Below are positions 1 through 7,432 of a DNA stretch of 8,089 nucleotides, in pieces. Source of the DNA: an uncultured Clostridia bacterium (GTDB lineage: Bacteria > Bacillota > Clostridia > Christensenellales > UBA1242); contig CAKVCH010000021.1 of NCBI GenBank assembly GCA_934725745.1, positions 1 to 8,089 on the forward strand, in the 5' to 3' direction. The notes below the pieces were generated by a model that saw nothing but the letters and a program-made list of their open reading frames with translations, did not search any database and was not told the origin of the DNA. How positions within the stretch are numbered: position 1 is the stretch's first letter; each line of letters starts with the position of its first letter. The position numbers and the translations under genes are program-made.

Positions 1-202
1 AGTTTGGACAAACAATTTTGGGTGTTTTTAAATCTATAACAGCGTCAAAGAATGTTGCGACATCTAATGGGTATATAGACAAAATAAAAAGGTCTTTATT
101 TGTTGAAAAAGTCGCAATTTCTTCCTTTTTTATTATTCTTTCATATTCATCGCTTTTTATTATACAATCAAAGGTTGTGTAAATATTTAAAATTTTACTC
201 AT
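1..202 (-). CDS. Hypothetical protein, N-terminal part only (3' end outside window)
   Basis: The open frame reads leftward from an ATG at 202-200 and has no stop before the window edge, giving 67 codons. The start is supported by a GGAG Shine-Dalgarno at 211-208 (minus-strand reading), 5 bases before the ATG, and by a promoter further upstream. The protein begins MSKILNIYTTFDC and alternates short hydrophobic strands with charged turns, including LFILSIYPLD at about residues 38-47. This pattern suggests a beta-rich N-terminal domain rather than a signal peptide or membrane segment; that is inference. I do not recognise the family. The gene is transcribed divergently from the 313-657 gene, so it is not part of the addBA operon, although the two divergent genes may share control. 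That it is a real gene is fairly sure; its function is unknown. Confidence 0.75.
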   Translation of the reverse strand, partial: MSKILNIYTTFDCIIKSDEYERIIKKEEIATFSTNKDLFILSIYPLDVATFFDAVIDLKTPKIVCPN

Positions 203-241
203 TTTATCTCCATTTATTTTAAATATATGTGATTTTTAAAA

Positions 242-270
242 ATTTTATCTTGAAAAATTGTATACAACAA
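242..270 (-). promoter_or_regulatory. Promoter of the leftward gene
   Basis: Read on the minus strand, there is a -35-like TTGTTG at 270-265, a 17-base spacer, and a -10 TAAAAT at 247-242, which matches TATAAT at five of six bases. Transcription would begin near 235, leaving a leader of about 33 bases that contains the Shine-Dalgarno at 211-208. This fits a vegetative sigma-A promoter. The AT-rich background makes chance matches common, but the spacing and location are right. Confidence 0.5.
258..267. promoter_or_regulatory. Perfect 10-bp palindrome, possible operator
   Basis: TTGTATACAA reads identically on both strands. It lies between two divergent genes, overlaps the -35 region and spacer of the leftward promoter, and covers the candidate rightward -35. 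Short palindromes with a TATAC core are typical binding sites for dimeric repressors, including GntR-family proteins. No regulator gene is visible nearby, so the regulator identity is unknown, and a chance palindrome in AT-rich DNA remains possible. Confidence 0.3.
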
Positions 271-287
271 AAAAGAAAGGAAATAAT
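258..287 (+). promoter_or_regulatory. Weak candidate promoter of the 313-657 gene
   Basis: TTGTAT at 258-263 and AATAAT at 282-287 are separated by 18 bases. The -10 matches consensus at five of six bases, but the -35 matches only at TTG. The predicted start near 294 would leave a leader of about 19 bases just long enough to hold the ribosome binding site at 297-303. No better rightward promoter was found in the gap. Confidence 0.3.
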
Positions 288-296
288 TTTAACATC

Positions 297-303
297 AAAG
301 GAG
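297..303 (+). promoter_or_regulatory. Ribosome binding site supporting a GTG start
   Basis: AAAGGAG at 297-303 is close to a full anti-16S match and sits 9 bases before the GTG at 313. No ATG or other start codon is as well placed, so this site decides the start of the 114-residue protein. Confidence 0.8.
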
Positions 304-312
304 AAATCTTAG

Positions 313-657
313 GTGGATAACATAATTGATTTTGCGAAGGCAAAGGAAAAGTTTGAGTATAAAATGATTGGTGATAAGGAGATAAATTCGCTTTTTTTGG
401 GACTAGTTAAAATAATCAAAAAAAGTGCGGTGCAAAATGTTTCGCGAGAAATAAAATGCGAGTGCGAGCAAGCGAAATCCAATTTCACTCAAACCCTAAA
501 AGAGTTGCACGAGACGGAAATTCAACTAAAAAAGGAGATAAATATGAATAAAACATTACAAAAAAAGGTAGAAAGCCAACAAAAACAAATTTGTTTTTTG
601 GTCAAACTCTTTATGAATTCAAATGGAAATATCAATAGGTCACTTAAAAGCAATTAA
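313..657 (+). CDS. Small hypothetical coiled-coil protein
   Basis: This is a 114-residue protein starting with GTG at 313 behind a strong Shine-Dalgarno, and ending with TAA at 655-657. It begins MDNIIDFAKAKEKFEYKM. From about residue 48 to 97 it is rich in Lys, Glu, Gln and Asn with spaced Leu/Ile (for example LKELHETEIQLKKEI), which is what a long alpha-helical coiled coil looks like. There is no signal peptide, no clear membrane helix and no enzymatic motif. Two cysteines lie close together in KCECEQ (about residues 49-51). I do not recognise the family. It lies 39 bases upstream of addB on the same strand with no obvious terminator between, so some read-through into addB is possible, but addB has its own promoter. 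A structural or adaptor role is a guess from composition only. Confidence 0.7.
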   Translation: MDNIIDFAKAKEKFEYKMIGDKEINSLFLGLVKIIKKSAVQNVSREIKCECEQAKSNFTQTLKELHETEIQLKKEINMNKTLQKKVESQQKQICFLVKLFMNSNGNINRSLKSN

Positions 658-661
658 AAAG

Positions 662-690
662 TTGAAAATATTGGCGAAATTTGATACAAT
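662..690 (+). promoter_or_regulatory. Strong extended -10 promoter of addB, predicted to make a leaderless mRNA
   Basis: TTGAAA at 662-667 (five of six to TTGACA) is followed by exactly 17 bases and TACAAT at 685-690 (five of six to TATAAT). A TG at 682-683, one base before the hexamer, forms an extended -10. Only six bases separate the -10 from the addB ATG at 697, so the normal start point, 7 bases past the last -10 base, is the A of that ATG. The gap has no Shine-Dalgarno. Confidence 0.7.
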
Positions 691-696
691 GTCTCT

Positions 697-3600
697 ATGA
701 GAAATGTATTCTTTGGCAAAAATAGTTTTGATACGAGAGTGGCGCTAATAAATAAATTAGGGCAAAATAGGGCGGAACACAATGTCCAACATATTTTTAT
801 TGTGCCTGACAGAATGAGCGTCCTTATGGAAAAGCAAATTTTTGAAAGTTTGAACATTGACAGCACTTGCGATATTGAAGTGCTGACTTTGTCTCGTTTT
901 GCAAACAAAATTTTTAGAGATAAAACGGTTATTTCAAAGACAACAAGTTGTATGATTTTGCAAAAACTTTTAAGGGAGCATAAGGACGACCTCTTGTGTT
1001 TTAATAAAAATCAAGACAGCGACCTTGCCGAAGAAATTTATGGAACGATTGCGCAATTTAAAAGTTGCAAAGTAAGTTTTAATGATGTCCAAGTCAAATC
1101 AAATGACGAACTTTTGAAAAATAAATTGCACGACATTGCTCTTTTGTATAAATCTTATCAAATAACATTAAAAGAAAAAGGGCTACTTGATAGTCTTGAT
1201 AGACTCAACCTTTTTAGCGACGAAAATGTTAAAAATTTTGCTAAGAACAAGATTTTTTATGTGTCGGATTTTGACGGCTTTACATATCAGGGGTATGAAA
1301 TAGTATCTATTTTGTCGCGCGTGGCAAAGGAGTTTAATATCGGAATTTGCGTGTCAGACGGCGAAAACTCGCACATCTATAATGAAAAATATTTGTCGCA
1401 TATATTGCCAATCTTAGAACCATTTAATAGCTTTGAGACAAGGGAAAATGCGACTTCGCAAATAAAATTTTTGCAAGACAACTTATTTAATTACTCGATT
1501 AGAAATTTAAAGGTTAAAAAAAGTGACATTCAATTATTTGAAGGCGCGAGTTTTGAAGAAGAACTCATTTTTTGCGCGTCGACAATAAAAAATCTTGTTT
1601 TTCAAGGCGAAAGATTAGACCAAATCAATGTTGCTATTCCTTCTCTTCAAGATAGAAGTGTGCAAGTTAAAAATGTTTTTAATAAATACGGCTTTTCATA
1701 TTTTATGGACACCCAAGAAGAGTATAAAAATAGCCTTTTAATTAGATTTATAAAAAGCGCGGTTGATATGATAAATGAAAATTTTTCCCTTTTATCAACA
1801 TTGCAGTTTTTAAGAAATCCACTTGTTAATTTGGATAGATTTTTGATTGACGACTATGAAGATTACGCCCTATATTATAATTTGACAGACCAATTTGAAA
1901 TAAAAACAAGCAAGCAGAGCGAGAACAAATTTTTTAATAATTTTGTTAAGGTAAGAGCCGTTTTATTTGATAAAACAAATAACTTTTTAGAAAAAATAGA
2001 AGTTGCAACCACTTTTCAAGGATATATAGACGCCTTTGAGTGCTTGATTTCTGACTTTGATATAAAAAACAGGTTGGACGAAATGACTATTCAGTTATCA
2101 AAAACTGATATTAAGCAAGCAAAATTGTTTGAACAGTATTTTGATTCGTTAGTTCGACTCTTTGATGATATTTCAAGCGTTTTAGGGGATGAAAAGTGCG
2201 ATTTGAAGGTCTTTTTTGTGACTTTTCTTAGTGGAGTCAATCAAGTTAAACTGTCAACAACGCCACTTTCCATTGGGACTGTTTTTGTGGGCGACGCGAG
2301 TACAAGTTTTTTTGAGAAAAAGAACAATTTGTTTGTTTTGTCGATGACAGAAGACGATTTTCCAAAGAAAACTGGCGATACAGGCATTATTTTGGATAAG
2401 GATATTGACCTTTTGAGTGAAAAATATAAACTTGAACCAAGCATTATGGACCTTAACAAAAAGGAAAGGTTTAAAGCGTACGAATTGCTACTTAATACAA
2501 ACAATAAACTTTTTCTTAGTTATAACTACGAAAATGGGTTTAAATCAAAAATATATGACGACATATCAAAAATGTTTGTCTTAGAGCGCGGGGCGAGATT
2601 TGATGTTTTGCCAATTTTGACTGCAAGTTCTCTTGATATTCTACAAAAAAATAATTGTAAAAAAATTGCATTATCAAACCTAACTCGAGAAATTCGCGGG
2701 ATTTTTGATGGGCAAAGAAATGTAAATGAAAGCGTCAATGTGCTGTTTAATGCTTTAAAGATAAAGCTAAATTTAGATAATTTTGAATATAAAAACAAGA
2801 TTTTGCTTAAAAGTAAGCAGTTTTTTAAGAATAAAACGGTCAGTGTGTCTCAAGTTGAAACATTTATGACTTGTCCTTTTTTGCATTTTGTAAGATATGG
2901 GCTAAGACTTAAAGAAAAGCAAGAAGGGGAGTTTGACTCGCTAAATATTGGGCTTATTATGCACGATTTGGCAAGACGAATTTTAAGTTCTTATAGGCTT
3001 CCAATTGAAGAAAAAAGACTTGAAAGTATCGCAAAAGTTGTTTTTGACGAGATTTTAGAATCAAATAGTTTTAAGGCAATAAAGGGTAATGTGCAAAACA
3101 AAACCCTTTTAAGAAACCTTAAAAAAGAAGCGGTTAGGTTCGCACTTGTCTTAAACTATGGTGCAAAAAAGAGTAATTTTGTTCCAACCTATTTTGAACA
3201 ACGATTTGACGAGAAAAACGCAATAAAATCGCTTTCATTTATTAAAAATGGCAAAAAAATTAGTCTTGTAGGACAAGTTGATAGAATAGATGTCCTAGAT
3301 CTAGGCGAGAATAAAAAATATTTTAGAATTATTGACTACAAAACTGGAGACATTGACACAACGCTTTCAGAACTCTTTTTTGGCAAAAAAGTTCAACTTG
3401 ATGCGTATAAAAAGGTTGTGCAAGATTCTCTTAAAATCCCGTGTGCGGGCGGATACTATTTTCCTATAAAATCAACTTTTGTGGACGCTAAAAAGGGCGA
3501 ATATGAGAGTTATAAAATGAAAGGGAGCACCTTGCAAAACGATGAAGTTGTTTTATCTAGCGATAAAGAGATTGAAAAAAAGCGCGCAAGTGACCTTGTA

Positions 3601-3882
3601 GAAGTAAAGTTAAAGGGACAAGAAGGTTTAGAATACAGCGGATATTCAAAACTTGCGTCACAAGAAGATTTTAATAACTATTCAAATTATGCTTTAAGCC
3701 TAATTGACAAGGCAATTGATGATATAAATGAAAAAAATATTACGCCTTCGCCACTTGTTTTAGGTTCGTTTGACGCGTGTAAAAGGTGTCATTTTGCGGG
3801 GCTTTGTAGGTTTGATAAAAGTTGTGGAAATTTTAAAAGAAATCCAAAGATAAAAGTCGAAAAGAAAGATTTTGAAGGATAA
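697..3882 (+). CDS. addB: AddB, nuclease/inactive-helicase subunit of the AddAB double-strand-break repair complex
   Basis: This 1061-residue protein (B. subtilis AddB is about 1166) pairs with AddA to process double-strand DNA ends; in characterised systems AddB also reads Chi and its nuclease cuts the 5'-ended strand. The N-terminal two thirds is a degenerate UvrD-like helicase, with IFIVPDRMSVLMEKQ (about residues 33-47) and LFVLSMTEDDFP (545-556) in family-typical places. Its Walker A is lost: GKNSFDTR (7-14) stands where family members have a G-x-x-G-x-G-K-T. The C-terminal nuclease (about 714-1061) has H756, D862 in GQVDRID, D880 and K882 in IDYKTG, and Q900/Y904 in QLDAY. C726 (in TCPF) and C1028, C1031 and C1037 match the CX2CX5C spacing of the 4Fe-4S cluster. 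ATG 697 is the first possible start after an in-frame TGA at 682-684, and it fits the N-terminal strand of the family. addA follows after 4 bases. Confidence 0.96.
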   Translation: MRNVFFGKNSFDTRVALINKLGQNRAEHNVQHIFIVPDRMSVLMEKQIFESLNIDSTCDIEVLTLSRFANKIFRDKTVISKTTSCMILQKLLREHKDDLLCFNKNQDSDLAEEIYGTIAQFKSCKVSFNDVQVKSNDELLKNKLHDIALLYKSYQITLKEKGLLDSLDRLNLFSDENVKNFAKNKIFYVSDFDGFTYQGYEIVSILSRVAKEFNIGICVSDGENSHIYNEKYLSHILPILEPFNSFETRENATSQIKFLQDNLFNYSIRNLKVKKSDIQLFEGASFEEELIFCASTIKNLVFQGERLDQINVAIPSLQDRSVQVKNVFNKYGFSYFMDTQEEYKNSLLIRFIKSAVDMINENFSLLSTLQFLRNPLVNLDRFLIDDYEDYALYYNLTDQFEIKTSKQSENKFFNNFVKVRAVLFDKTNNFLEKIEVATTFQGYIDAFECLISDFDIKNRLDEMTIQLSKTDIKQAKLFEQYFDSLVRLFDDISSVLGDEKCDLKVFFVTFLSGVNQVKLSTTPLSIGTVFVGDASTSFFEKKNNLFVLSMTEDDFPKKTGDTGIILDKDIDLLSEKYKLEPSIMDLNKKERFKAYELLLNTNNKLFLSYNYENGFKSKIYDDISKMFVLERGARFDVLPILTASSLDILQKNNCKKIALSNLTREIRGIFDGQRNVNESVNVLFNALKIKLNLDNFEYKNKILLKSKQFFKNKTVSVSQVETFMTCPFLHFVRYGLRLKEKQEGEFDSLNIGLIMHDLARRILSSYRLPIEEKRLESIAKVVFDEILESNSFKAIKGNVQNKTLLRNLKKEAVRFALVLNYGAKKSNFVPTYFEQRFDEKNAIKSLSFIKNGKKISLVGQVDRIDVLDLGENKKYFRIIDYKTGDIDTTLSELFFGKKVQLDAYKKVVQDSLKIPCAGGYYFPIKSTFVDAKKGEYESYKMKGSTLQNDEVVLSSDKEIEKKRASDLVEVKLKGQEGLEYSGYSKLASQEDFNNYSNYALSLIDKAIDDINEKNITPSPLVLGSFDACKRCHFAGLCRFDKSCGNFKRNPKIKVEKKDFEG
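3875..3879 (+). promoter_or_regulatory. Ribosome binding site fixing the addA start
   Basis: AAGGA lies within the last codons of addB and 7 bases before the ATG at 3887. An in-frame TTG at 3872 would add five residues and overlap addB, but it has only a poor A-rich sequence before it. The ATG start also gives an N-terminus (MKFTVDQGKIL) that matches the usual AddA beginning, so 3887 is preferred. Confidence 0.8.
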
Positions 3883-3886
3883 AAAA

Positions 3887-6800
3887 ATGAAATTTACGGT
3901 AGACCAAGGTAAAATTTTGGACGATGAAAGCAAGAATCTTCTTGTATCTGCTTCGGCGGGGAGTGGAAAGACGGCAACGATAATTGAAAAGATTTATCGC
4001 TATCTTTTAGGTGGCGGAAGTTTGGATAGATTGCTTGTTATAACCTTTACTGAAAGCGCCAGTAGCGAGATGAAAATCAGGCTTAAAGACAAATTAAAAG
4101 ATGAAGCAAAAGAGAATTTGACGATTCGAGCACAACTTGATAAACTTTCAAATTGTGACATCTCGACCCTTCACGGCTTTTGTTCAAAATCAATAAGAAG
4201 AAACTTTTTTGCGCTTGATATTAAGCCTAATTTTGTTGTTTTGTCGGATACAGACTCAAAATTTTTGAAAGTAAAAGCGCTTGATAAGACAATTAGGGCA
4301 TATTCAAAAGCGGAAGATGAAGAATTTGACTCTTTAAGTCAACTTTTTTCTAGCGGGCGAAGTTATGATGGATTAAAAAGTGCGGTTTTATCTTTTAGCG
4401 AGTTTTTAAAAAGTGTTGAAAATGAAGAAAAATATTTGAATGAAATTGCTCTTTCAACCTTGCAATCTGACTTAAAAAACAACCCAGCGTGCCTATACCT
4501 AAATGAATATATGTGTGCCAACTCAAAATTTTTGCAAAACAAACTTAAAGAAGAAGCAATAAAAGCTTATTCAGCGGGCGCTAAAACTTATGGCGAGATT
4601 TTAGATAAAACTCGAAAAGATTTGGTCGGAATTGTAGAGAAAAACGACTTTTTAGAAAACAGAAAGGTTGTGCAAAATATTGTTTTAACAAACCTTAAAC
4701 AAGTAAAGTTAACTGACGATGATAAAGCATATCGTGATGATTTTAAGGCAAGTTGGGAAGTTATTAAAGGGCGAATTGACGATATTAAAAAGTTTGTTAT
4801 TGTTGAAAAAGTAGATGCCGAGTTGCAAAGCGACCTTGAAATAACAAAAAAGTTTTTAACAAAGTTTATTGAAGTGACAAAGCGTTATTTAAAGGAATAT
4901 TCCGCGCTTAAAAATCGCAAAAATGGGCTCGATTTTAACGACCTTGAAAGTAATTTCCTTTTGCTTTTAAAAAATCCTGAAATTGTGTCGTCTTTTAATT
5001 TTGACTACATTTTTGTCGACGAGTATCAAGACATAAATAGCGTACAAGAGAAAATTTTGTCAATTCTATCGACAAAATCTAAAATGGTTATGGTGGGGGA
5101 TATAAAACAAAGTATTTATGGATTTAGGAATAGTACGCCTGATATTTTTGTCGGGAAAGCAAGTGTATATGAAGGGGGAACTCACGGCACGCTCGTTAAC
5201 TTAAACGAAAATTTCAGAAGCAACTCTATTATTTTGGAGTTTGTCAACAAGATTTTTGACAAGTGTATGTCTAAGGATTTTGGCGGGGTTGATTACAAGA
5301 AAAACGGTGATTTAAAAGGATGCGCTGAATATAAAAATTGCTCAAATGAACCTATTGTTGAAATTGATTTGATAGACGAAAAAAAACAAGACGAAGAGCA
5401 AAATTACGATAAAATATATAGCGTTTTGGGTGACAAAAATGACTATAAAAATGCCTTGACGAGCGATAGAAAAGAAGCAATGATTGTCGCTAAAAAAATA
5501 CTTGAACTTATAGGTAAAAGTTACTACGACGCAAAAGAAAAATGCGAAAAAGAAATTACATTTAGTGACATTGCAATTCTTTGCCGTGACAATGAATACA
5601 TCAAAAAAATATCAAAAGTTTTGCTTGAATATAAGGTTCCAATTGAGACAAATTTGATTGATTCAATGTATGGAGATAAAGATGTTGTGCTTCTTATTTC
5701 GCTCCTAAAAATCATAAATAATTTTCACGATGACGAAAGTTTGGCGGTTGTTTTAAGTAGTCCATTTTATAATTTTTCGTTTGACGAGTTAAGTGAAATT
5801 AGGGACGAATTTTGTGATGAAGAGTTCTTTTATGAAAGCGTTTTAAGATATAAAAACGAAGGGGAAAACGAAAAAATTAAGCAAAAATTAGAGACTTTTT
5901 TTGGCTCGATAAATGTTTTATCCGACAGAATAAACTATCTTTCTTTGCACGAATTTTTGTGTGAAATTTGTGAAAATTTTGATTATTTTAACTACCTTTT
6001 GTCGCTTCCAAATGGCGCAAGTAGAGAAAAAATGGTTAAAGATTTTGTCGCGTCGACGGGGAGTCGAGAGTTCGATTACGACTTGGTGGGCTTCCTTGAT
6101 TTTGTTAAGAATTACGCAAAAGATAACAAGTTTAAGTCGTCTTTTGTTGGCGGAAATAGCGCTGTAAAATTAGGAACAATTCATTCAAGTAAAGGGCTAG
6201 AATATCCAATAGTTTTCCTTGTCGGATGTGGAAATGACTTCTCAAATATGACCTTTATGTCTCGTATTTTAATGGATAAAGATTTGGGGCTTGGGATGGA
6301 AACTTTTGATATTTTGCAAAATAAAAAGAGTTTAAATTTGTCTAGGAGTTGCATCGCTTTAAAGAAAAAAAGGCTTGAAAGGGCGGAAGAAATGCGCCTA
6401 CTTTATGTTGCATTGACGCGCGCAAAAAATCATCTTTTTGTCCTTGCAAGTGCCAATTTGGAAAAAATAAAATATGTCGAAGATAGTGAAGATGCCCGCG
6501 GAGTTAATAACTATTTATCTTGGATTTTAGGGGCGTTAACTCACAATGATTTTATGGGAATAACACAAAATAAAAAGGATTTAAAGGTAAAATTAGAGAG
6601 CGGGGAAGCGTATTTTAATATCTATTCTGACGACTTTTTCTTGCCTGACACGCACGAAAATATACATCTTGATTTTAATAATTTTGACAAAAACGAAAGC
6701 AAAAAATTGTCAGAAATAATAGATTTTAGTTTTGAAAAACCGCAAAATATCGCACTTAAAAATAGTGTTTCAAGTTTGCTTTTAGAGCATAGCGAGAGCC

Positions 6801-7351
6801 TTGAAAGTTTTAATTTTGAGCCTAAAAAGTTGTCAATTTTTGAACCTAAAAGAGAGAACTTTGACCACGCAAAAGTGGGTACAATGTACCATAAAATTTT
6901 GGAAAAAATTGACTTTACAAAGGACTATTTAGAGCAAATTTTAGACAAAATAATTGCGGAAAATTTAGATAAAAATGACCAAAATTTTTCTTTTGTTGAC
7001 CATCAAAAAATTAAAAATTGTGTAAAAAACATTAAGTCACTTGGAGTAATTTCACAGCAAAAAAATGAACTTCCTTTTATAAGTTACATTCCATATAATG
7101 ACATTTTTGGGGGAGAAATTAAAAGCAAAATTATCGTCCAAGGGGTCGCAGACCTATTGGTCAGTGTAGACGGAAAGTGGATACTTATTGACTATAAGAC
7201 AACAAATGTAAAAAAAGCCGACCAATTGGTCGAAAAATATTTAATTCAGCTCAAATTATACGCAATTTGCTTAGAAAAAGCGCTAAACGTGCGGTTCGAA
7301 AGCGTTTTTATCTATTCTTTTTGTTTGGAAAATCTTGTAAAAATTTTTTAA
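3887..7351 (+). CDS. addA: AddA, ATP-dependent helicase/nuclease subunit of AddAB
   Basis: This 1154-residue superfamily 1A helicase (B. subtilis AddA is about 1232) is the motor of AddAB: it moves 3' to 5' on DNA using ATP, and its own nuclease cuts the 3'-ended strand. Motifs in order are: Q7; Walker A ASAGSGKT (22-29); motif Ia ITFTESASSEM; TLHGFC; motif II DEYQD (378-382); motif III GDIKQSIYGFR (404-414); motif IV NENFRS (440-445); motif V GTIHSSKGLE (763-772); motif VI YVALTRAK (840-847). The C-terminal RecB-type nuclease has H1002 in GTMYH, D1089 in GVADLL, D1102 and K1104 in IDYKT, and Q1121/Y1125 in QLKLY, so all catalytic positions appear present. DEYQD is followed by I rather than the common T. 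The 4-base gap after addB indicates co-transcription and probably coupled translation from the addB promoter. Confidence 0.97.
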   Translation: MKFTVDQGKILDDESKNLLVSASAGSGKTATIIEKIYRYLLGGGSLDRLLVITFTESASSEMKIRLKDKLKDEAKENLTIRAQLDKLSNCDISTLHGFCSKSIRRNFFALDIKPNFVVLSDTDSKFLKVKALDKTIRAYSKAEDEEFDSLSQLFSSGRSYDGLKSAVLSFSEFLKSVENEEKYLNEIALSTLQSDLKNNPACLYLNEYMCANSKFLQNKLKEEAIKAYSAGAKTYGEILDKTRKDLVGIVEKNDFLENRKVVQNIVLTNLKQVKLTDDDKAYRDDFKASWEVIKGRIDDIKKFVIVEKVDAELQSDLEITKKFLTKFIEVTKRYLKEYSALKNRKNGLDFNDLESNFLLLLKNPEIVSSFNFDYIFVDEYQDINSVQEKILSILSTKSKMVMVGDIKQSIYGFRNSTPDIFVGKASVYEGGTHGTLVNLNENFRSNSIILEFVNKIFDKCMSKDFGGVDYKKNGDLKGCAEYKNCSNEPIVEIDLIDEKKQDEEQNYDKIYSVLGDKNDYKNALTSDRKEAMIVAKKILELIGKSYYDAKEKCEKEITFSDIAILCRDNEYIKKISKVLLEYKVPIETNLIDSMYGDKDVVLLISLLKIINNFHDDESLAVVLSSPFYNFSFDELSEIRDEFCDEEFFYESVLRYKNEGENEKIKQKLETFFGSINVLSDRINYLSLHEFLCEICENFDYFNYLLSLPNGASREKMVKDFVASTGSREFDYDLVGFLDFVKNYAKDNKFKSSFVGGNSAVKLGTIHSSKGLEYPIVFLVGCGNDFSNMTFMSRILMDKDLGLGMETFDILQNKKSLNLSRSCIALKKKRLERAEEMRLLYVALTRAKNHLFVLASANLEKIKYVEDSEDARGVNNYLSWILGALTHNDFMGITQNKKDLKVKLESGEAYFNIYSDDFFLPDTHENIHLDFNNFDKNESKKLSEIIDFSFEKPQNIALKNSVSSLLLEHSESLESFNFEPKKLSIFEPKRENFDHAKVGTMYHKILEKIDFTKDYLEQILDKIIAENLDKNDQNFSFVDHQKIKNCVKNIKSLGVISQQKNELPFISYIPYNDIFGGEIKSKIIVQGVADLLVSVDGKWILIDYKTTNVKKADQLVEKYLIQLKLYAICLEKALNVRFESVFIYSFCLENLVKIF

Positions 7352-7375
7352 AAAACTATTGGTTTTTGTTTTTAT
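7351..7375 (+). terminator. Possible weak terminator after addA
   Basis: AAAAAC (7351-7356) can pair with GTTTTT (7362-7367) around a 5-base loop, followed by a T-rich stretch GTTTTTATTTT running past the stem. The stem has only one G-C pair and begins at the last base of the addA stop, so it is a poor hairpin. Nothing better lies between addA and the next promoter. Confidence 0.25.
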
Positions 7376-7389
7376 TTTGGCAAAACTTG

Positions 7390-7398
7390 TGATATACT
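7390..7398 (+). promoter_or_regulatory. Extended -10 promoter of the downstream membrane-protein gene
   Basis: TGATATACT contains TATACT at 7393-7398 with a TG one base upstream, a good extended -10. The matching -35 region (about 7369-7375) is a T-rich run with little likeness to TTGACA, as extended -10 promoters tolerate. Transcription would begin near 7405 and leave a leader of about 28 bases carrying the ribosome binding site. It separates this gene from the addBA unit. Confidence 0.5.
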
Positions 7399-7432
7399 AC
7401 TTGCGTTTAGAATTAAAAGGTAGGATTAAAAT

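Noticed and set aside
250..266. TTGAAA at 250-255 with TATACA at 261-266 as a rightward promoter
   Set aside because: The spacer is only 5 bases, far too short for a -35/-10 pair.
645..670. Possible hairpin terminator between the 313-657 gene and addB (CAATT pairing with AGTTG)
   Set aside because: The stem is 5 bp with a G-T wobble, there is no T-run after it, and it merges into the addB -35.
654..908. Minus-strand open frame of 84 codons
   Set aside because: It lies opposite the start of addB and its promoter, has no family-like sequence, and is best explained as a shadow of addB.
2241..2798. Two minus-strand open frames (2241-2504 and 2526-2798)
   Set aside because: Both lie wholly opposite addB coding sequence, and their Ser/Phe/Leu-rich translations are typical antisense artefacts of Lys/Asp/Glu-rich genes.
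3872..3886. In-frame TTG start for addA five codons upstream of the ATG
   Set aside because: It overlaps the end of addB and has a poor ribosome binding site, while the ATG at 3887 has AAGGA at ideal spacing and gives the usual AddA N-terminus.
5524..6167. Minus-strand frame 5524-5715 and plus-strand out-of-frame 5961-6167
   Set aside because: Both are embedded in the conserved addA frame and neither has recognisable protein features.
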